Positions 34,786 to 47,348 of a DNA stretch of 64,000 nt are shown here, one piece after another. The notes under the pieces were generated by a model. That model was not told the DNA's origin, did not search any database, and was given only the letters and a program-made list of their open reading frames with translations. Each line of letters begins with the position of its first letter. Positions within the stretch are counted from its first letter, which is position 1. A program made the position numbers and the translations under genes. This DNA is from Eptesicus fuscus. Taxonomy: Eukaryota; Chordata; Mammalia; Chiroptera; Vespertilionidae. The stretch lies in NCBI RefSeq assembly GCF_027574615.1, contig NC_072480.1, forward strand, positions 32,356,001 through 32,420,000. Direction: 5' to 3'.

Positions 34786-35485
34786 CCCTTTGCACTCACT
34801 TGCTTTTTTCTCGATTCCTTTATTCTACTCGGGATTTAATTTTTTAAATACCCCAGATTTTACAAAGCACGGCAGTAGAATAAAAAACTGGAGTTTCTTT
34901 TCATACAAACTTATTTATTTGGATTTTTTTATATTTCAAATTATTGATACATTCAAAGAGTAATTTTAATCTCTATAATTTTTCATGGTGTGATATTTTT
35001 TGAAACATTCACACACATGAAGACCTGGTTTACATTCACATGTTTCGCAAATATAAATCGTCTCTCTTCTTCCTCCTTTGATTTTTCTGTTAGAACAAAG
35101 AACAGAATCTTTGTGTTTTTTGTTAGGGTGAGGTGTGATTATATGGAGCTTTCCATCTAAACGTTGCTCTAAGTTAGTGGATAATAATCTACCCCTGGAA
35201 GTTAGTGTACCATATCTGAATTCTCCAACAAGATCATGTACTAGTTTCCTAATAAATTTCACATGCAATATCGGTTTTTCATTGTTTCTTTTTTGGCATC
35301 AGTTGAGACAGCATTTACATTTTATTTGTCCTTTCATGCTAATGAAAACAAGAAAAGATACTGGAAAAATAGACAAAAATCCCCCTTCCCCCCGTGGTGA
35401 AACTACGTGTCAAGTGTGGCTCAACATACGAGCTGCTACAGATGCTAACGGTGTCGAGTCACACTCGACATCAGAGTGTAAAAGG
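34786..35485 (-). mobile_element. piggyBac-family element, internally deleted, with TTAA duplication
   Basis: TTAA at 34782-34785 and 35486-35489 flanks ends CCCTTTGCACTC... and ...GAGTGTAAAAGG. A subterminal inverted motif GTCGAGT/ACTCGAC lies at 35453-35469. The interior retains the 3' end of a transposase gene on the minus strand. At 700 bases it cannot encode a full enzyme (about 550-600 residues). Confidence 0.88.
34966..35268 (-). pseudogene. piggyBac transposase C-terminal remnant (Cys-rich domain)
   Basis: A 100-codon open frame ends inside the piggyBac element. Residues 78-95 read CETCECKPGLHVCECF, followed by KKYH; with an upstream Cys (position 58) this matches the C-terminal cysteine-rich zinc-binding domain of piggyBac transposases, which binds the element ends. 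The catalytic DDD domain and N-terminus are missing, and the Met start is internal. A plus-strand 120-codon frame overlapping it is a shadow. Confidence 0.78.
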
Positions 35486-35489
35486 TTAA

Positions 35490-37696
35490 AGAATTAGATT
35501 TTACCTTCAACCTTTACTCCTAAAGAGGGTTCTTCAACTCTCTTTTCAACTCCCTTTGAAATTATAAGCAAAATTATGTAATATCTCTCTCTAAACAGTA
35601 CAAAAGAACACATGCTAATATATGTGGGATAAAATTTCAAAAGGCCAAAGAGATTTGTCTGTTCATTCTTAAATTCTCTACAAATATTTAGACCAGGGAT
35701 GAGAACCTCTAATTTTTGTACAATAATAAGATTTTAAAATCTTGATATTGGCAACATAGGTACACATGGGAGCTTAAAAGAAAAGTTGTTTCACCATAAA
35801 AATATGGGAGAGAACAAAACCTGTTTTAAGCACGTGTTTAGTACTGTTTGACTTACATGAGATTTAAATGTTCACACTTAATGTAATTTATAATTTAATT
35901 AGAGAGAATACATGGAGTAGCTTCACTTGAGTTTTCCCCACTCCCAAAGTCCATGGATCAACTGGTAGCTGCACCTTCCTTTGCTATCTTTATTATTGCT
36001 GCTTATTTATTCTTTGCTAAAGAATAGGACTTCTCGTTAGCACATAGAAGCAATCAGATCTTAGTATTCCATAAAACAAAAAGCAGGAAAAACAGGAAAT
36101 ATTTTCCAGAGACAAATATGTGTAAATTTTATGTAATACGAGATTCATGCCTGTGTCAAAGAAAATGGCGCTGGATGGAGTTTAACTGGCAAGGAAGACA
36201 TTATTTAAGACTATTGCAGTAGGGAAGAGAGACTGAGGCCAAATCCACTGATATAAAGGGCAGGGGAGTTTTTAAGTACTGGGGTTAACTAGTGGAAAAA
36301 ATCAGGGGGAGGTTGGTCAAGGTGATTAAGACATCTGTATTAGCTCATCAGTCTATTATGGAAGTTAGGTTCCTACCTTCCCAAAGAACCTGGGAGATAG
36401 GGTCACAATCTTTTTTTGATGATTAAATTCAAAGGGATGTCTCCCTGATCCCTGAGAAAGGCGTTCCTGTATTATAAAACTGGCAAGCAGCCAACAGAAG
36501 ATTTATATCTCAAAGGTCAGAGGAAGAATTTAGAATTTCAAGTTATCTAACGTAACTACTTCAAGAAATGGAGATTGGGGACCTAGGTTCAGGTCAGGAA
36601 GAAGAAGCCTGTTCAAAGTTTAGTCAAGCAGAGGAAATAGTAAGACTCTTTTAGTCACTTGACAAATAAAAAAGTATAACTATTATTTAAGAAATATCCA
36701 GATTGGTAGTTATGGTGCAAATTTGTACATATCCAGTTTAAAAAAAAAAAAAAAGGTTATTGGGACTCTGAGAGAAAACCAATGTGCTGCTGGAGAAACA
36801 AAGGCAGATGTGATCAGTTGTCACTGTAGGGACCTGGGAAAGTCACAAAGAGAGAGAGGGTGCCATTTTCTAGGATGCAGATTGTTTCCACATAAAGGAA
36901 GACCCTCCAGAGGTCGTCTAGTACTTCCTTGATTGATGGCTATATCCTGATGGGTGACTGTCAACGGGAACACATCACTGTAAGAAAACCAATATGATGT
37001 GACAATTTTATTAGCATATAATGACAAATGAGCTTGATGCAATTCTGGAAAATTTTACAAGTGTTATTTTAAGTACTATGTATGACTAATGATTAGCAGA
37101 CTAATAATTACCATGTTCTATTTGGGACTGGGCCTAAAATAATACTTCTGTTAAATACTTTAAATTGTTTTGTTTTAAGAAAGATTGCATTTTTGTCTAT
37201 GAATTTTGTCTATGACTTTTGATTAAGTCTCTAATATAGTTAATGTATATTAATCATAATCTGTATGTGAAAATGAATTGCTCTGTAGGGCATATTATAA
37301 AGGAAATGTCTTTCTTTTTTAAGAATTTCTTTTTTAAATGTCTTTTTTATTTATCTAGTCAAATAAGCGCCTGTGTCTTTGCATTCATCGTCTTAAAGAA
37401 AATCTTGCTATGAGATTGACTTGTTTGAGAATGAAGTTAAGAATGGAGTTAAAGACGCCCTATATTAACAGAAGAAAGAGATGCTGCAAGAAAATAAAAA
37501 AAAATTAATTCTGTGTCGATTTTAAAGAAAATAAAATGGCTTTGCATTGATACTTTAGAATATAAAGTGTGTTATGTAAATACTCTGTACTGATTTATAT
37601 TTTTATTAAATAAAGTATATTTACTTTGTTTATTTTATCTGTGAGGCTTTTTTGTGGGAGTCCTGTGTTTGATTGGTATTTAACAGTTGTAAGATA
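35490..37696. other. Unassigned sequence, possible old LTR near 36140-36700
   Basis: 'aaagaaaatggcgctggatg' to 'tttttaagtactggggttaa' has a retroviral-LTR feel but no TG...CA ends or duplication were found. An A14 run is at 36741. Confidence 0.35.
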
Positions 37697-37698
37697 TA

Positions 37699-37906
37699 CA
37701 GGGTGGGCAACAGTAGGTTTACAGTTGTGAGTTTGTGAAACAGTTTATTCTATTATTATTTTTTTTATAAATTATTGTATTGTTTCTTATATTTTTATTA
37801 TTTGTCTTATTATTATTGTTATTATTGTGTATCCTTACTTATGATTTATCTTTTAGGTTACATCTTTTTCCATATGAACAACTGTAAAACTACTTTGCCC
37901 ACCCTG
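37699..37906. mobile_element. mariner MITE with TA duplication
   Basis: Ends CAGGGTGGGCAACAGTAGGT and its near complement (...CTTTGCCCACCCTG), flanked by TA at 37697-37698 and 37907-37908. The 208-base interior is T-rich and non-coding. The inverted repeat is about 32 bases. Confidence 0.9.
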
Positions 37907-37959
37907 TACATAAGGATTATTTTAGAACAATTATAAATATTACTCCTTTTAATATTTTT

Positions 37960-38174
37960 TAAAAATATATTTTTATTTATTTCAGAGAGGAAAGGAGAGG
38001 GAAAGAGAGATAGAAACATCAATGATGAGAGAAAGTCACTGATCGGCCGCCTCCTGCACATCCCTTACTGGGGATGGAGCCCGCAACCCAAGCATGTGCC
38101 CTTGATCAGAATCGAACCTAGGTCTCTTCAGTCCACAGGCTGACACTCTATCCACTGAGCCATGCCAGCTAGGG
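37960..38174 (-). mobile_element. Ves-type SINE with near-perfect TSD
   Basis: Antisense SINE with intact 'tctatccactgagccatgcc'. 'ctcctttta[/a]atattttt' flanks both sides (37943 and 38175). Confidence 0.9.
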
Positions 38175-38224
38175 CTCCTTTAAATATTTTTGAGCCACTT
38201 GCAGTTAAATATTACCAGGGTTTA

Positions 38225-38325
38225 AAATTATTTTATTGATGATGCAACTTATGCTCAGATAACTTGAGCAATTTGCATGAGATCACAGAACTGTTGATTT
38301 GTGGGGTTAGCCTTGCCAGGGATAA
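38225..38325 (+). mobile_element. MIR fragment
   Basis: 'gatgcaacttatgctcagat', 'aacttgagcaatttgcatga', 'gatcacagaactgttgattt' follow the MIR core order (cag..gag..taactt..caaggtcacacagc). Confidence 0.55.
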
Positions 38326-39177
38326 GTCTGTCATGGCCTTTACAAAATAGGAACCTCTCTTCTAAACACCAACAAAAAAATAAAGAAATGAGGATAAAAG
38401 TATGAGGAAACTTAAAATTTGAGAAATCAAGATGGGATAACTGATGCTGTCAGATTAATATGGTGGGGGGTTTTGTAGAAACTAGATTATAGTTTCTCAA
38501 ATCCCAAAGCAAGAGCTCAAAGTAAAACAAACAAACAAACAAAATAAAATAAAACATAAATTTCAGGATATTCAGAAGTGCTAGAATCTGAAAATCTTAG
38601 CGATTATCAAGAACTTTTGCTGGTTTTCATTTATGATTATATGAACAGTGGTTCTGAAAAATATTTTCTTGGCTTAAAAGTACATGCAAAGTCATAACTT
38701 CAACTTTGTCATGACATTCTACCAAGGTCAAATTATAAATTTATAGCTATGCTTGTACAAGGATAGTTAGATGCTTTACTTATAATGTACCAGGCTTTCC
38801 AGTGCTGATATTTAGGGTTATAACCTGGATGGAAGATGAAGAACAAGTTCTTAGAGGGTAAGAAGGTAAAAGAAAAAATTTATGTGCTTGGAAGTGGTTA
38901 TTAGAGGTAGAGAGACACAAGGCTATGGTTTCCATGAATTTGAATTATCTACATTCTACACTACTTGAAATTTATTTTCCTTTTCACTTACATGGTGAAT
39001 TATTGCAGTCACGGATACTATTTTAGAAATGGTTGACAGAGAAGACCTCTTCTATAATTTTCACTGAGGGATCTGAGTTACGTGACATAAAGATATATAT
39101 GATTTTCCTAATGAATGGATGTAATGAAGTTACTTGTAATTAAATTTAAATCCTTAAACAAAACACCTAAGAAAACA
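38326..39177. other. Unassigned sequence with (AAAC)n patch
   Basis: A short 'aaacaaacaaacaaac' repeat at 38525-38545; nothing else supportable. Confidence 0.45.
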
Positions 39178-39394
39178 CATATATATATAAAAGCCTAAGC
39201 TATTGAATGACTGAATGACTGGTTGAACAGTCACTATGACACACACTAACCACTAGGGGACAGGATTGGGCTCCTTCCTGTCTGGATCGGGCCTGTGGGG
39301 ATCGGGATGAAACTGCTCTCTGGCATCCCCTGAGGGGTCCCAGGCCAGGCTGAGAGACCCCACTGGTACACAAATCCATGCAATGGGTCTCTAG
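39178..39394 (+). mobile_element. Helitron (HeliBat-like), short copy
   Basis: The 5' end is decayed ('catatatatataaaagccta'); the 3' end 'cacaaatccatgcaatgggt' CTCTAG|T is clear. CTCF-like site diverged (39249). Confidence 0.8.
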
Positions 39395-40048
39395 TATTTT
39401 AATAAAATTAAATTTTAAAATTCTAGAAGTGGAGATATATAAACACAGTTTTTATGTAGACAATCATTTTAGAAATATGCTACACAGAAGACTTCTAAGA
39501 GGATGGAAATATAAGCAAAGGCAGTAAGATGAATGATAGCACATTGTGTTAGGAAAAATAAGCAGCAAAATAAATGCTTTAGGACATTAACATTGGAGAA
39601 TGAGTTGAAAAACAATAATAAATTAACAACTATAGATTAGAAAGAGCCAGCTATAAGTTTTGAAGGTAGAAAACATGTGATAACTTACAAAAAATATACC
39701 CAATGTTGTATTGCATATATATTAATGGTATATTATAATCAAAACAAAACTTGTACATTATTATCATTTATATATTGTCATTTTAGAACTCAGAAATCAA
39801 AGACCTTGATGCATCAGAGACGTTATCAAGTTTAAATAATTAGTGAGTAATATTATCAAGTCTGTGTATCTGGACATCCAGAGCTGTGTCCTTTCCATTG
39901 TGTTACTGCCTAGAAATGTTAAGATACTGTTTAAAACAATATTATTCTAATAAAAACATTGAATTTCAATAGAATGTTTGTTATAATGTATCCTTTACAA
40001 TCATTGGCATAAACAGACTCAAAAGGTACATAACTTTATTATGAAGAA
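39395..40048. other. Unassigned AT-rich sequence
   Basis: No supportable feature. Confidence 0.5.
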
Positions 40049-40394
40049 CTAGAGGCCCGATGCACAAAGATTCGTGCAAGAATGGGCCTTCCTTCCCCTG
40101 GCTGCTGGCACCGCCTTCTCTCTGGCCAGAGCAGCCTTTCTGCTCTGGCCTGGAGCCGCCTTTCTGCTTTCCCACGCTGCCCAGAGGCCCAGAGCTGCTG
40201 GGGTGGTGTGGAATGCCTGCATCATTGCCATGGTGATGATGCAAGCATCCCGCCCCGCCCCCGGCCACTTGGTGCCTGTGTATGCAAATTAACCAACCAT
40301 CTTTGTTGGGTTAACTTGCATAGTCACTCCTGATTGGCTGGTGGGCATCATGAAGGTATGGTTAATTAGAATGTTACTCTTTTATTAGATAGGT
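40049..40394 (-). mobile_element. Helitron, CCAAT-box subfamily
   Basis: Plus strand opens A|CTAGAGGCCCGATGCACAAA and closes 'tactcttttattagatagg'. The interior matches the copy at 56927-57273 over its whole length, including an NF-Y-like 'ccagccaatcaggag' (complement at 40327-40341). Confidence 0.9.
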
Positions 40395-40488
40395 GTTATA
40401 AAACAGAAGAAAAACCTAGATCAAATGCCATTGAAAATAATTTTGGTGAACTTTTAAAACAAGTGGGATTTGTCCACAAGCCTATTAA

Positions 40489-40574
40489 CCCTTTGCACTC
40501 GCTTGCTTTTTTCTCGATTCCTTTATTCTAGTGCTAACCGTGTCGAGTCACACTTGACATCCGAGTGCAAAAGG
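40489..40574. mobile_element. piggyBac MITE, 86 bp, with TTAA duplication
   Basis: TTAA at 40485-40488 and 40575-40578. The left 46 bases and right 40 bases are almost identical to the two ends of the 700-bp element at 34786-35485, joined directly at 'ttctagtgctaacc'. Only terminal sequence remains. Confidence 0.93.
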
Positions 40575-40578
40575 TTAA

Positions 40579-41377
40579 GGTAAGAACTGATGGAAGTCAG
40601 TAAAATGGTTAATTAATTACAATGTTATTTGATGGAGCTTTACAGAAACCAATTGTATAAACCTGTCCTTGACATTTAATTTCCAATTATCTTCATGATT
40701 GACAACTAACCTAAAAACCCTCCTGGGATAGTAACAGCTAGTTCTCTAACTTAAATATGTTGCTTAAAAAAGAAACAGATTTGTCTATCCCTTCTATAAC
40801 TTGTAATCTCTATTGACATGAATTACATTAAAGGAAATTGAAACAATGTTAGGAAAAAAATCTGCAAATAATCTAAAATTTATATCAGTTTTTTATTTTC
40901 CTGAGAAGATATTTTTTAAAGAATTTTATGCAACCTAAATACCCCCTGGTTTTTAAGATTGCCCTTTGTATTTATTTCTCTTAGGAGAGCCTATAGGGTG
41001 CACACTAGTTTTCAATCACTCATAGAAAACAAATCGCAAGTATAAGTACAGGGATTTCTCTTAAATGGCGAGGTATTATTTTTTAATGCAACTTTTGGTC
41101 TATTTGTATCCCTTTAATTATAATCTATACACTACAGAAGCATCCCCTAATTCTCATTATTCTCATTCTAACAAAAAGAAATATTTCCCACAAATGCATA
41201 TCCATTTCATATTTGCTACTTAACTAATTTCTTATCCAATTGCTAGTCTTTTTACCCTACTGATACTTTTTTATATCTTTAATTAAACTGAAAAAATAAT
41301 TAAATGAAAAGTTGTAAATAATTAGAATGAAAAAATACATATTTGGCTATTAATGAAGTAATAATTTGATATATAAT
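40579..41377. other. Unassigned AT-rich sequence
   Basis: No element ends or coding signal. Confidence 0.5.
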
Positions 41378-41442
41378 AATAATAGCTTCCATTTATTGAA
41401 CACCTACTCATTGATCATAAACCCTTTAAGATTATTTTTTTA
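41378..41442 (+). mobile_element. MIR 5' fragment
   Basis: 'aataatagcttccatttatt' 'gaacacctactc' is the MIR 5' segment. Confidence 0.55.
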
Positions 41443-41458
41443 AAAGCTGACTTAAAGC

Positions 41459-41680
41459 CGAAACCGGTTTGGCTCAGTGGATAGAGCGTCGGCCTGCGGA
41501 CTCAAGGGTTCCAGGTTCGATTCAGGTCAAGGGCATGTACCTTGGTTGCGGGCACATCCCCAGTAGGGGGTGTGCAAGAGGCAGCTGATCGATGTTTCTC
41601 TCTCATCGATGTTTCTAACTCTCTATCTCTCTCTCTCTTCCTCTCTGTAAAAAATCAATAAAATATATATATATATAAAA
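41459..41680 (+). mobile_element. Ves-type SINE, intact head, with TSD
   Basis: Sense SINE with A box 'tggctcagtggatagagcgt' and B box 'ggttccaggttcgattc', tail 'ctctctgtaaaaaatcaata' and a short TA/A run. 'aaaagctgacttaaa' before and 'aaaagctgatttaaa' after form the duplication. Confidence 0.93.
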
Positions 41681-41855
41681 AAAAAGCTGATTTAAATATC
41701 AATTTTTAGTTTCTAAGGTCTAAGAAAATGTTTTTTTCTTTTAATAATTGTTACATATATGTGCCTTCTGTGTAATCTATTCAATTAATTTATAGTCTTA
41801 TATTTTAGAAATTTATTTTCCTAAGAAACAAAAATTATACCTTCCTTTTTATGAA

Positions 41856-41903
41856 AAAAAAATGTTTTATTGATTTTAGAGAGAGAAGAAGGGAGAAGAA
41901 ACT
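41856..41903 (-). mobile_element. Ves-type SINE tail fragment
   Basis: 'tgttttattgattttagaga' 'gagaagaagggagaag' is only the tail of an antisense SINE. Confidence 0.6.
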
Positions 41904-42757
41904 GCATATTTCTATAATCAGCTTTCCTTCTATTGGAAAAATATCATGTTTCATTTGTAAAAAATAATAAAATGTTATATGTACCACAACCATTTATAAG
42001 TATATTTCTGTTCTACATTATTCTTAATTTGGTAAAAATTGTGGTTATGATGATATTGTGCTCTCTCAAAATGATATTCACAAAAAACTGGTGATTGAAT
42101 TCAATTTGAACTTCTTAGCTGAATTTATAATAGCTTCACTATGATGTCAGCTGCTTCAACTTTTACAAAATAAACTTCCTAAGTTTACTTAGATTACCAA
42201 AATTGAATGGGAAATGCAGTCATTGTGAAACTTAATTCTTTTATCTGATAGTCTCTTGCAATATTTTATAAGGCTGATATACAATGACATCATTAAGTAA
42301 ATTTGAAGTTCCTTTTCTATTAATGGAACTGGCATATTAGCAACCATTATTTTATTCTTCATAAATGTAAAAGTAAATTTGGAAACAAAAAATGAGTTTA
42401 ATGTAATTGGAACAGTCATTTGATCTAAATGAAACATTAGGCTTTTAAAGAGATATACACACATATATTTTGGAGCTGCACAAGTTAAGTGACACACAAG
42501 TATTAAAAAATTACTACTACTTTACAAATTTATGCCAATGTGGTCAAAAATGGCCCTTCAGTTCGAAGGTAAATTTAGATAAACATATTGTGCAAATTAC
42601 ACATGTCTCTTCAATTTCCTGAAAAACAAAATTCAGTACTTATATTTTATATAAATGTATAATTTAGCTCAATGTGATTAAAAGGAATTATTGTATAATT
42701 AAAAAATAATTACTATACAGTAATATAAATAGTTTTAGATTTACATTATAGAGTAAA
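41904..42757. other. Unassigned AT-rich sequence
   Basis: A 102-codon minus frame (42189-42497) has no recognisable domain and lies in 70% AT sequence. Confidence 0.4.
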
Positions 42758-43253
42758 CTAGAGGCCTGGTGCATGAAATTTGTGCATGGGGGGTCCCCTC
42801 AACCCAGCCTGCACCCTCTCCAAACCGGAACCCCTCAGGGGATGTCCGACTGCCAGTTTAGGCCCGATCCAGCCGATGGGGCCTAAACCAACAGTCAGAC
42901 ATCCCTCTCACAACCCAGAACCACTGGCTCCTAACTGCTCACCTGCCTGCTTGCTTGATCACCCCTAACTGCCCCCGCTGATGGCCTGGTCACCCCCAAC
43001 TGCCCTCCTGCCAGCCTAGTCACCCCCAACTGCCCTCCCTCTGCCGGCCTGGTCACCTCCTTAGTATCCCCTTGCCAGCCTGGTCACCCACAACTGCCCC
43101 CCCCCCCACCCGCTGGCCTGGTTGCCCCATGAAGCCTGTTGCTTGGTTGTTTGGTCACCCCTCACTTACCCCTCTGCCGGCCTGGTTGCCCCATGCAGCC
43201 TGTTCCGTCATCCGTTCGGTTGCGATGGTCATTTAGACTTTTCTATATATAGA
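42758..43253 (-). mobile_element. Helitron, hairpin/minisatellite subfamily
   Basis: Plus strand opens A|CTAGAGGCCTGGTGCATGAA and closes 'gacttttctatatataga|T'. Hairpin arms 42841-42864 and 42880-42903. Minisatellite units ('ccaactgccc..gcctggtcac') at 42960-43100. Confidence 0.9.
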
Positions 43254-43959
43254 TGACAAAACTATTTCAGCAAGAGTGATTAGACTACTCTCTCAAGTTC
43301 TGTGGCAGGACTGCTCAACCTTTGCCACTCTCATTATGAGTGCACATCTTGCCCATTATTCTCCTCATTTCGCACTGTACCTGCTAATTGGTGCCCTTAG
43401 AGTCCACAGCCCTTATACCAGCTGTATACCAATTGTATAACAATATTCCAGCAGGGAAGTAGCTATGAATATTTCCTTACTATTACCCATAAATAGAAAA
43501 GACAGCAGTCACTAGATGTTTTCACCCCAACATACTTTCAAATATTGAGTGACTATCTGTTGTCTATTAAAACATAAGTCTTTTTGCTTTCTCCAGACAG
43601 GATAAGAAAAAGAAAGGGAGGAGAGGTTGTTGCTGGTTATCTTTAAAATAAATCATTTATTAAAGTGAGATGTCTGTCTACAACATACACATGTCAGACA
43701 CTGTCAGAAAAGATGCTGGAGAGCTGGAAGTATAATATGATTGTCTACCAAATCTTCTCTGAATTATTTTATGCAAAAACTCTAGGCGAAGCTATACCAA
43801 ACTAATACCAGGAAATTAGGCATAAACTACAATTATAAAACACACCATAAATTGTTCAGGTTTGTATCTGATAGCTGTAGTTTCTGTACAGAAGAGCATA
43901 TAATTGATCTTCCTAAGGTGGGGTTTATATGATTTAAAACAAACAACAAGTACTTTGAA
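43254..43959. other. Unassigned sequence
   Basis: No recognisable repeat termini or coding exon. Confidence 0.45.
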
Positions 43960-44032
43960 AATGGAAAATGGGGGATAAAAGGGGGGGTTGGGGGACATCT
44001 ATAATACTGTCAACAATAAAATAAAATGGCAA
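43960..44032 (+). mobile_element. L1 3' tip
   Basis: G-rich run, 'ggggacatctataatactgt' 'caacaataaaa'. Confidence 0.7.
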
Positions 44033-45845
44033 ATGAATATTTCTCAAATAAATTGGATTTTTATTAAAATATTTTAGAATTATTAGCAATTTATCAGCTG
44101 CTGAGGATTTTGTGGGCAAAGGAAATTTGTTTCCTTTAATTGGGAGCAAAGTGAAGTCCCAGGTATGTGTATTATTATGGCGGTAAGTTTGTATACTTCT
44201 TCAATTAAAAACAAAACAAAACAAAACAAATGAAATCAATCATTGTCTGTTCATGTTTTTTCCCCATTTATATCACTTGTTATAAATAATATTTATAGCT
44301 TGAATCAATATGGGGACAATAAAAACATTCAGTAGCTTTTTATTCATGTTTGTCCTTCAAGTGTTGGTTGGTGAGTGGATATTAATACCCAGAATAGTTC
44401 AGAAGACAAATGCATAGCACTCATATCACCATTTCTAGCGTTATATCACAAGATTGTTTTTCTGTTTATCCTTTGTCTTGTCAAGTAGGATGTACTATAA
44501 TTTAGGAAAAGCATTCTGTCAATTTTATTCACAAGTTCTTTATCACCTAAAATTCATGAGAGAAATATTTATTAAAGAATGAAATTGTCTTTTTGCCTTT
44601 ATGGGTCATTTCCTAATTACAGTACCAATTGTCTATTACATGAGGTGTTTAAATTAGGAAAAAAACTTAGGAAAGATGTGATTTTTATAAAAGTGACTCA
44701 ATCTACAGAAAGTTTTACTGTTTCATCCTCTAAATTGAGCTGGATTATCTATACCTGTTATTGAATCATGAGTTAATAACATTTCCTAAGATGCTGCAAA
44801 AATATTTATATAGATTTAACTTTATGTTTCAATATTTGTGCAATAATACATTTATTGTAAATTTTTATTTTATTAATAACTTTTTATTATTATAGTAATA
44901 TCATACTCATTTCAAAATACTTTAAAATATGGAAAATCAATAAATGAAAAAAAAACACCTTATCTGTAACCCTCATTTTCTCAGTTCTTTCTTCTTAGAC
45001 ATGAATACTATGAACTATTGCTTTTGCAAATTTTATGATCTTGATTTCCAGATTTGAACAAGAGAATACTCATTTTACCTAATTAATAAAGCTTTATTAG
45101 TAGTGCTTTGAGTATTATTATTTTCAACTAATAAGTATCTGGATTTTTCACTTCTACTTTTTCGTATTTTCTTATTAAATTTTGTTTTATTTTTTCATGT
45201 GTCCTCAAATTTATAATGTTTTCCTGAATTATGGAATTAAATGCCTGTTTTAAAAATTATATTAATTCAACACTTTCCACTAAAAATTTCATGGGGTTTA
45301 TGAAAATCTATATTCTCTGAGTGCTTGCATTGAAAACCTTTATTCTTGAATAATATTTTGACTTGCTATTTCTAAATCATATCTTTCTCCCTCAGAGGGG
45401 CATAAGTGGGTCTTCTGGCCTTGTCATGGCATGAAGGAGTGAAGTCAGGCTTCAGAGACTGATATTCTTTCCCTTGCAGAAATGCCTTTTTAATTTTCTT
45501 TCCTGATTGGATAATTATAAATTAAAGTTGGTGATTAATCAACGGTTTGTAGCCATAGATATCTTCCTTTGAGGCATTCCTTAGAGGGTTCAAATTAATG
45601 TTTTCAGCTATTAAATTGTTTTTTATTTCATTGATTGTAAAAGTCCTTTGCTTTATTCTTACTACCTGATTATACCTGATATAAATTCTGAAACAAGAAT
45701 TAATTTTTCTTCATTATTAATTTATTTCAAAAGAGTAACTTTCCAAAGTTATATCACCATTATAATTATCTGATTATTATTTAATAGGAAAGGAGTAAAG
45801 GGAAGACAAGACAACATAGGCATATCATTTATACGACTCAGGAAG
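44033..45845. other. Unassigned AT-rich sequence
   Basis: A short (AAAAC)n patch at 44208-44230. No firm element or gene. Confidence 0.45.
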
Positions 45846-46380
45846 CTGCAGTTAACAATCTCCTAGTCTGTTCCCTGCAAATCTCTGGGGAAGGGACTGG
45901 CCAATAGACACACGCCCAGTGAGGTCTAAGTGACGTGGGAAGGTGCTCATTGTCAGTCACACCTGGGAACCAGTCAGTGGCCAGTTGGCGTGGCCACTGC
46001 AAGGGCACGGAATCTGAGATATTTAACGCCTGAACAAAGGAGCCCCTCACTCTTGGCTCTCTCTCTCTCTTGCTGCTTATCCCTGACCCCTGGCTTGTGT
46101 CACTCTCCCACCCTGAATTCGCCCACATGACCCATAGCCATGTGCAACTGACATGGGCTGAATCTAGCCAGATGCACTTCCAGACTCAGTTCCACCATGG
46201 AAGGAAGCTCAGGACACTTGCCCTACTTTTTGCTCTGCCAGAGCCCCAGCTGCACCTTATGTAGAACCGGAGTAAGGCATGGGACTTGACCACCTGAGAA
46301 ATAGAATTCCTTGCCAATAAAAAACATTCACTTTCCTGTGTGAGTCTTAGAAAATTCATTTTCTGAAGATACCATAAAAA
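45846..46380 (+). other. GC-richer block, candidate LTR
   Basis: The block has, in order, a CCAAT-like 'ggccaatagac' (45899), TATA-like 'gatatttaacgcc' (46017), a CT-rich leader, and polyadenylation signal 'ccaataaaaa' (46313), the layout of an LTR. Overlapping frames on both strands (up to 96 codons) look like chance. No clear TG/CA ends or duplication were found. Confidence 0.35.
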
Positions 46381-46757
46381 CCAAAAGCGCACTAATGTCA
46401 GGGAAATTGGACCCACTGATTTCTCTGGCAACCGTTCTATGGGAGGAAAGACTGATACGTGTTACAAACTGGGGCATGCCAGCACAGCATGCATACATAC
46501 ACATTTCTAGCTTTACTGTAACAGGTCCACACAGACACCACAAAACCAGTCCACTGCCATGGCTCCTGAAGAGATGAAGAAAACTACATGACAGATACTG
46601 GAGATAGACTTTCAACTGAAGATTTAGAGCATACGTCTCCTAAAATGATTGAGGAGAACATGTAAGGACTGGAGTGGGAGTAGGAAATTGTTCTTTATCC
46701 ATGTCATTTGTTGTCATCTACCCAGAACACAGAAGCTTCTTGGGCTTCACGAACATA
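46381..46757. other. Unassigned sequence
   Basis: Could be internal sequence related to the preceding block; no motif supports it. Confidence 0.35.
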
Positions 46758-47036
46758 CAGGAGGTCCTTGGGTTACGTCGGAGATCCGTTCCTACCACGC
46801 GAGGTAATGCGATTTTGGCCGTAAGTCGGAACCATCTACATAAGCACCTACGTCACTCACATGGAGCACACACACAGCAGTAATGAAGTGAAACAGTAAA
46901 AAAAATTAAAAGAAATATAACAATTCCTGACCTTTACTTGCGGTAAATAAATAATAAAAAAAACATAAAGCACATATGTACATACATCGAAATGATGGAA
47001 CCTTTTTTTTTCTTTTTTTTTTTTTTTATAAATAAA

Positions 47037-47348
47037 CTAGAGGCCCGGTGCACGAGATTCGTGCCGAGGAGGGGGGTTGTTCCTCAGTCCAGCCTGTGCC
47101 CTCTCACAGTCTGGGAGCCCTCGGGGGGATGCCATCAGTCAGACATCCTTAGCATTGTCATGGAGGCAGGAGAGGCTCCCGCCACTGCCACTGTGCTTGC
47201 CAGCCGTAAGCCCAGCTTCTGGCTGAGGGGGAGTGCCCTGACCACCAGGGGGCAGCTCCTGCATTGAGCATGGTGGTTAGTGCATGTCATAGAAACCGGT
47301 TGGTCTGTGGTTCGGTTGATTTGCATATTACCCTTTTATTATATAGGA
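47037..47348 (-). mobile_element. Helitron (HeliBat-like) inside the Tigger-like element
   Basis: Plus strand opens A|CTAGAGGCCCGGTGCACGAG and closes 'acccttttattatatagga|T'. Octamer complement 'gatttgcat' at 47318. It contains a perfect CTCF-like core. Confidence 0.94.
47242..47255 (+). promoter_or_regulatory. CTCF-like core motif in Helitron
   Basis: 'ccaccagggggcag', preceded by 'tga', matches the CTCF core at every strongly constrained base. Best example in the window. Confidence 0.6.

Noticed and set aside
35135..35497. 120-codon plus-strand frame
   Set aside because: Opposite strand of the piggyBac transposase remnant and its terminal repeat.
41459..41680. tRNA gene (A and B boxes present)
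   Set aside because: The tRNA-like head is followed by a SINE body and tail with target-site duplication; it is a Ves-type SINE.
46992..47267. 91-codon frame starting with a poly-Phe run
   Set aside because: It begins in a poly-T tract of the Tigger-like element and continues into a Helitron.
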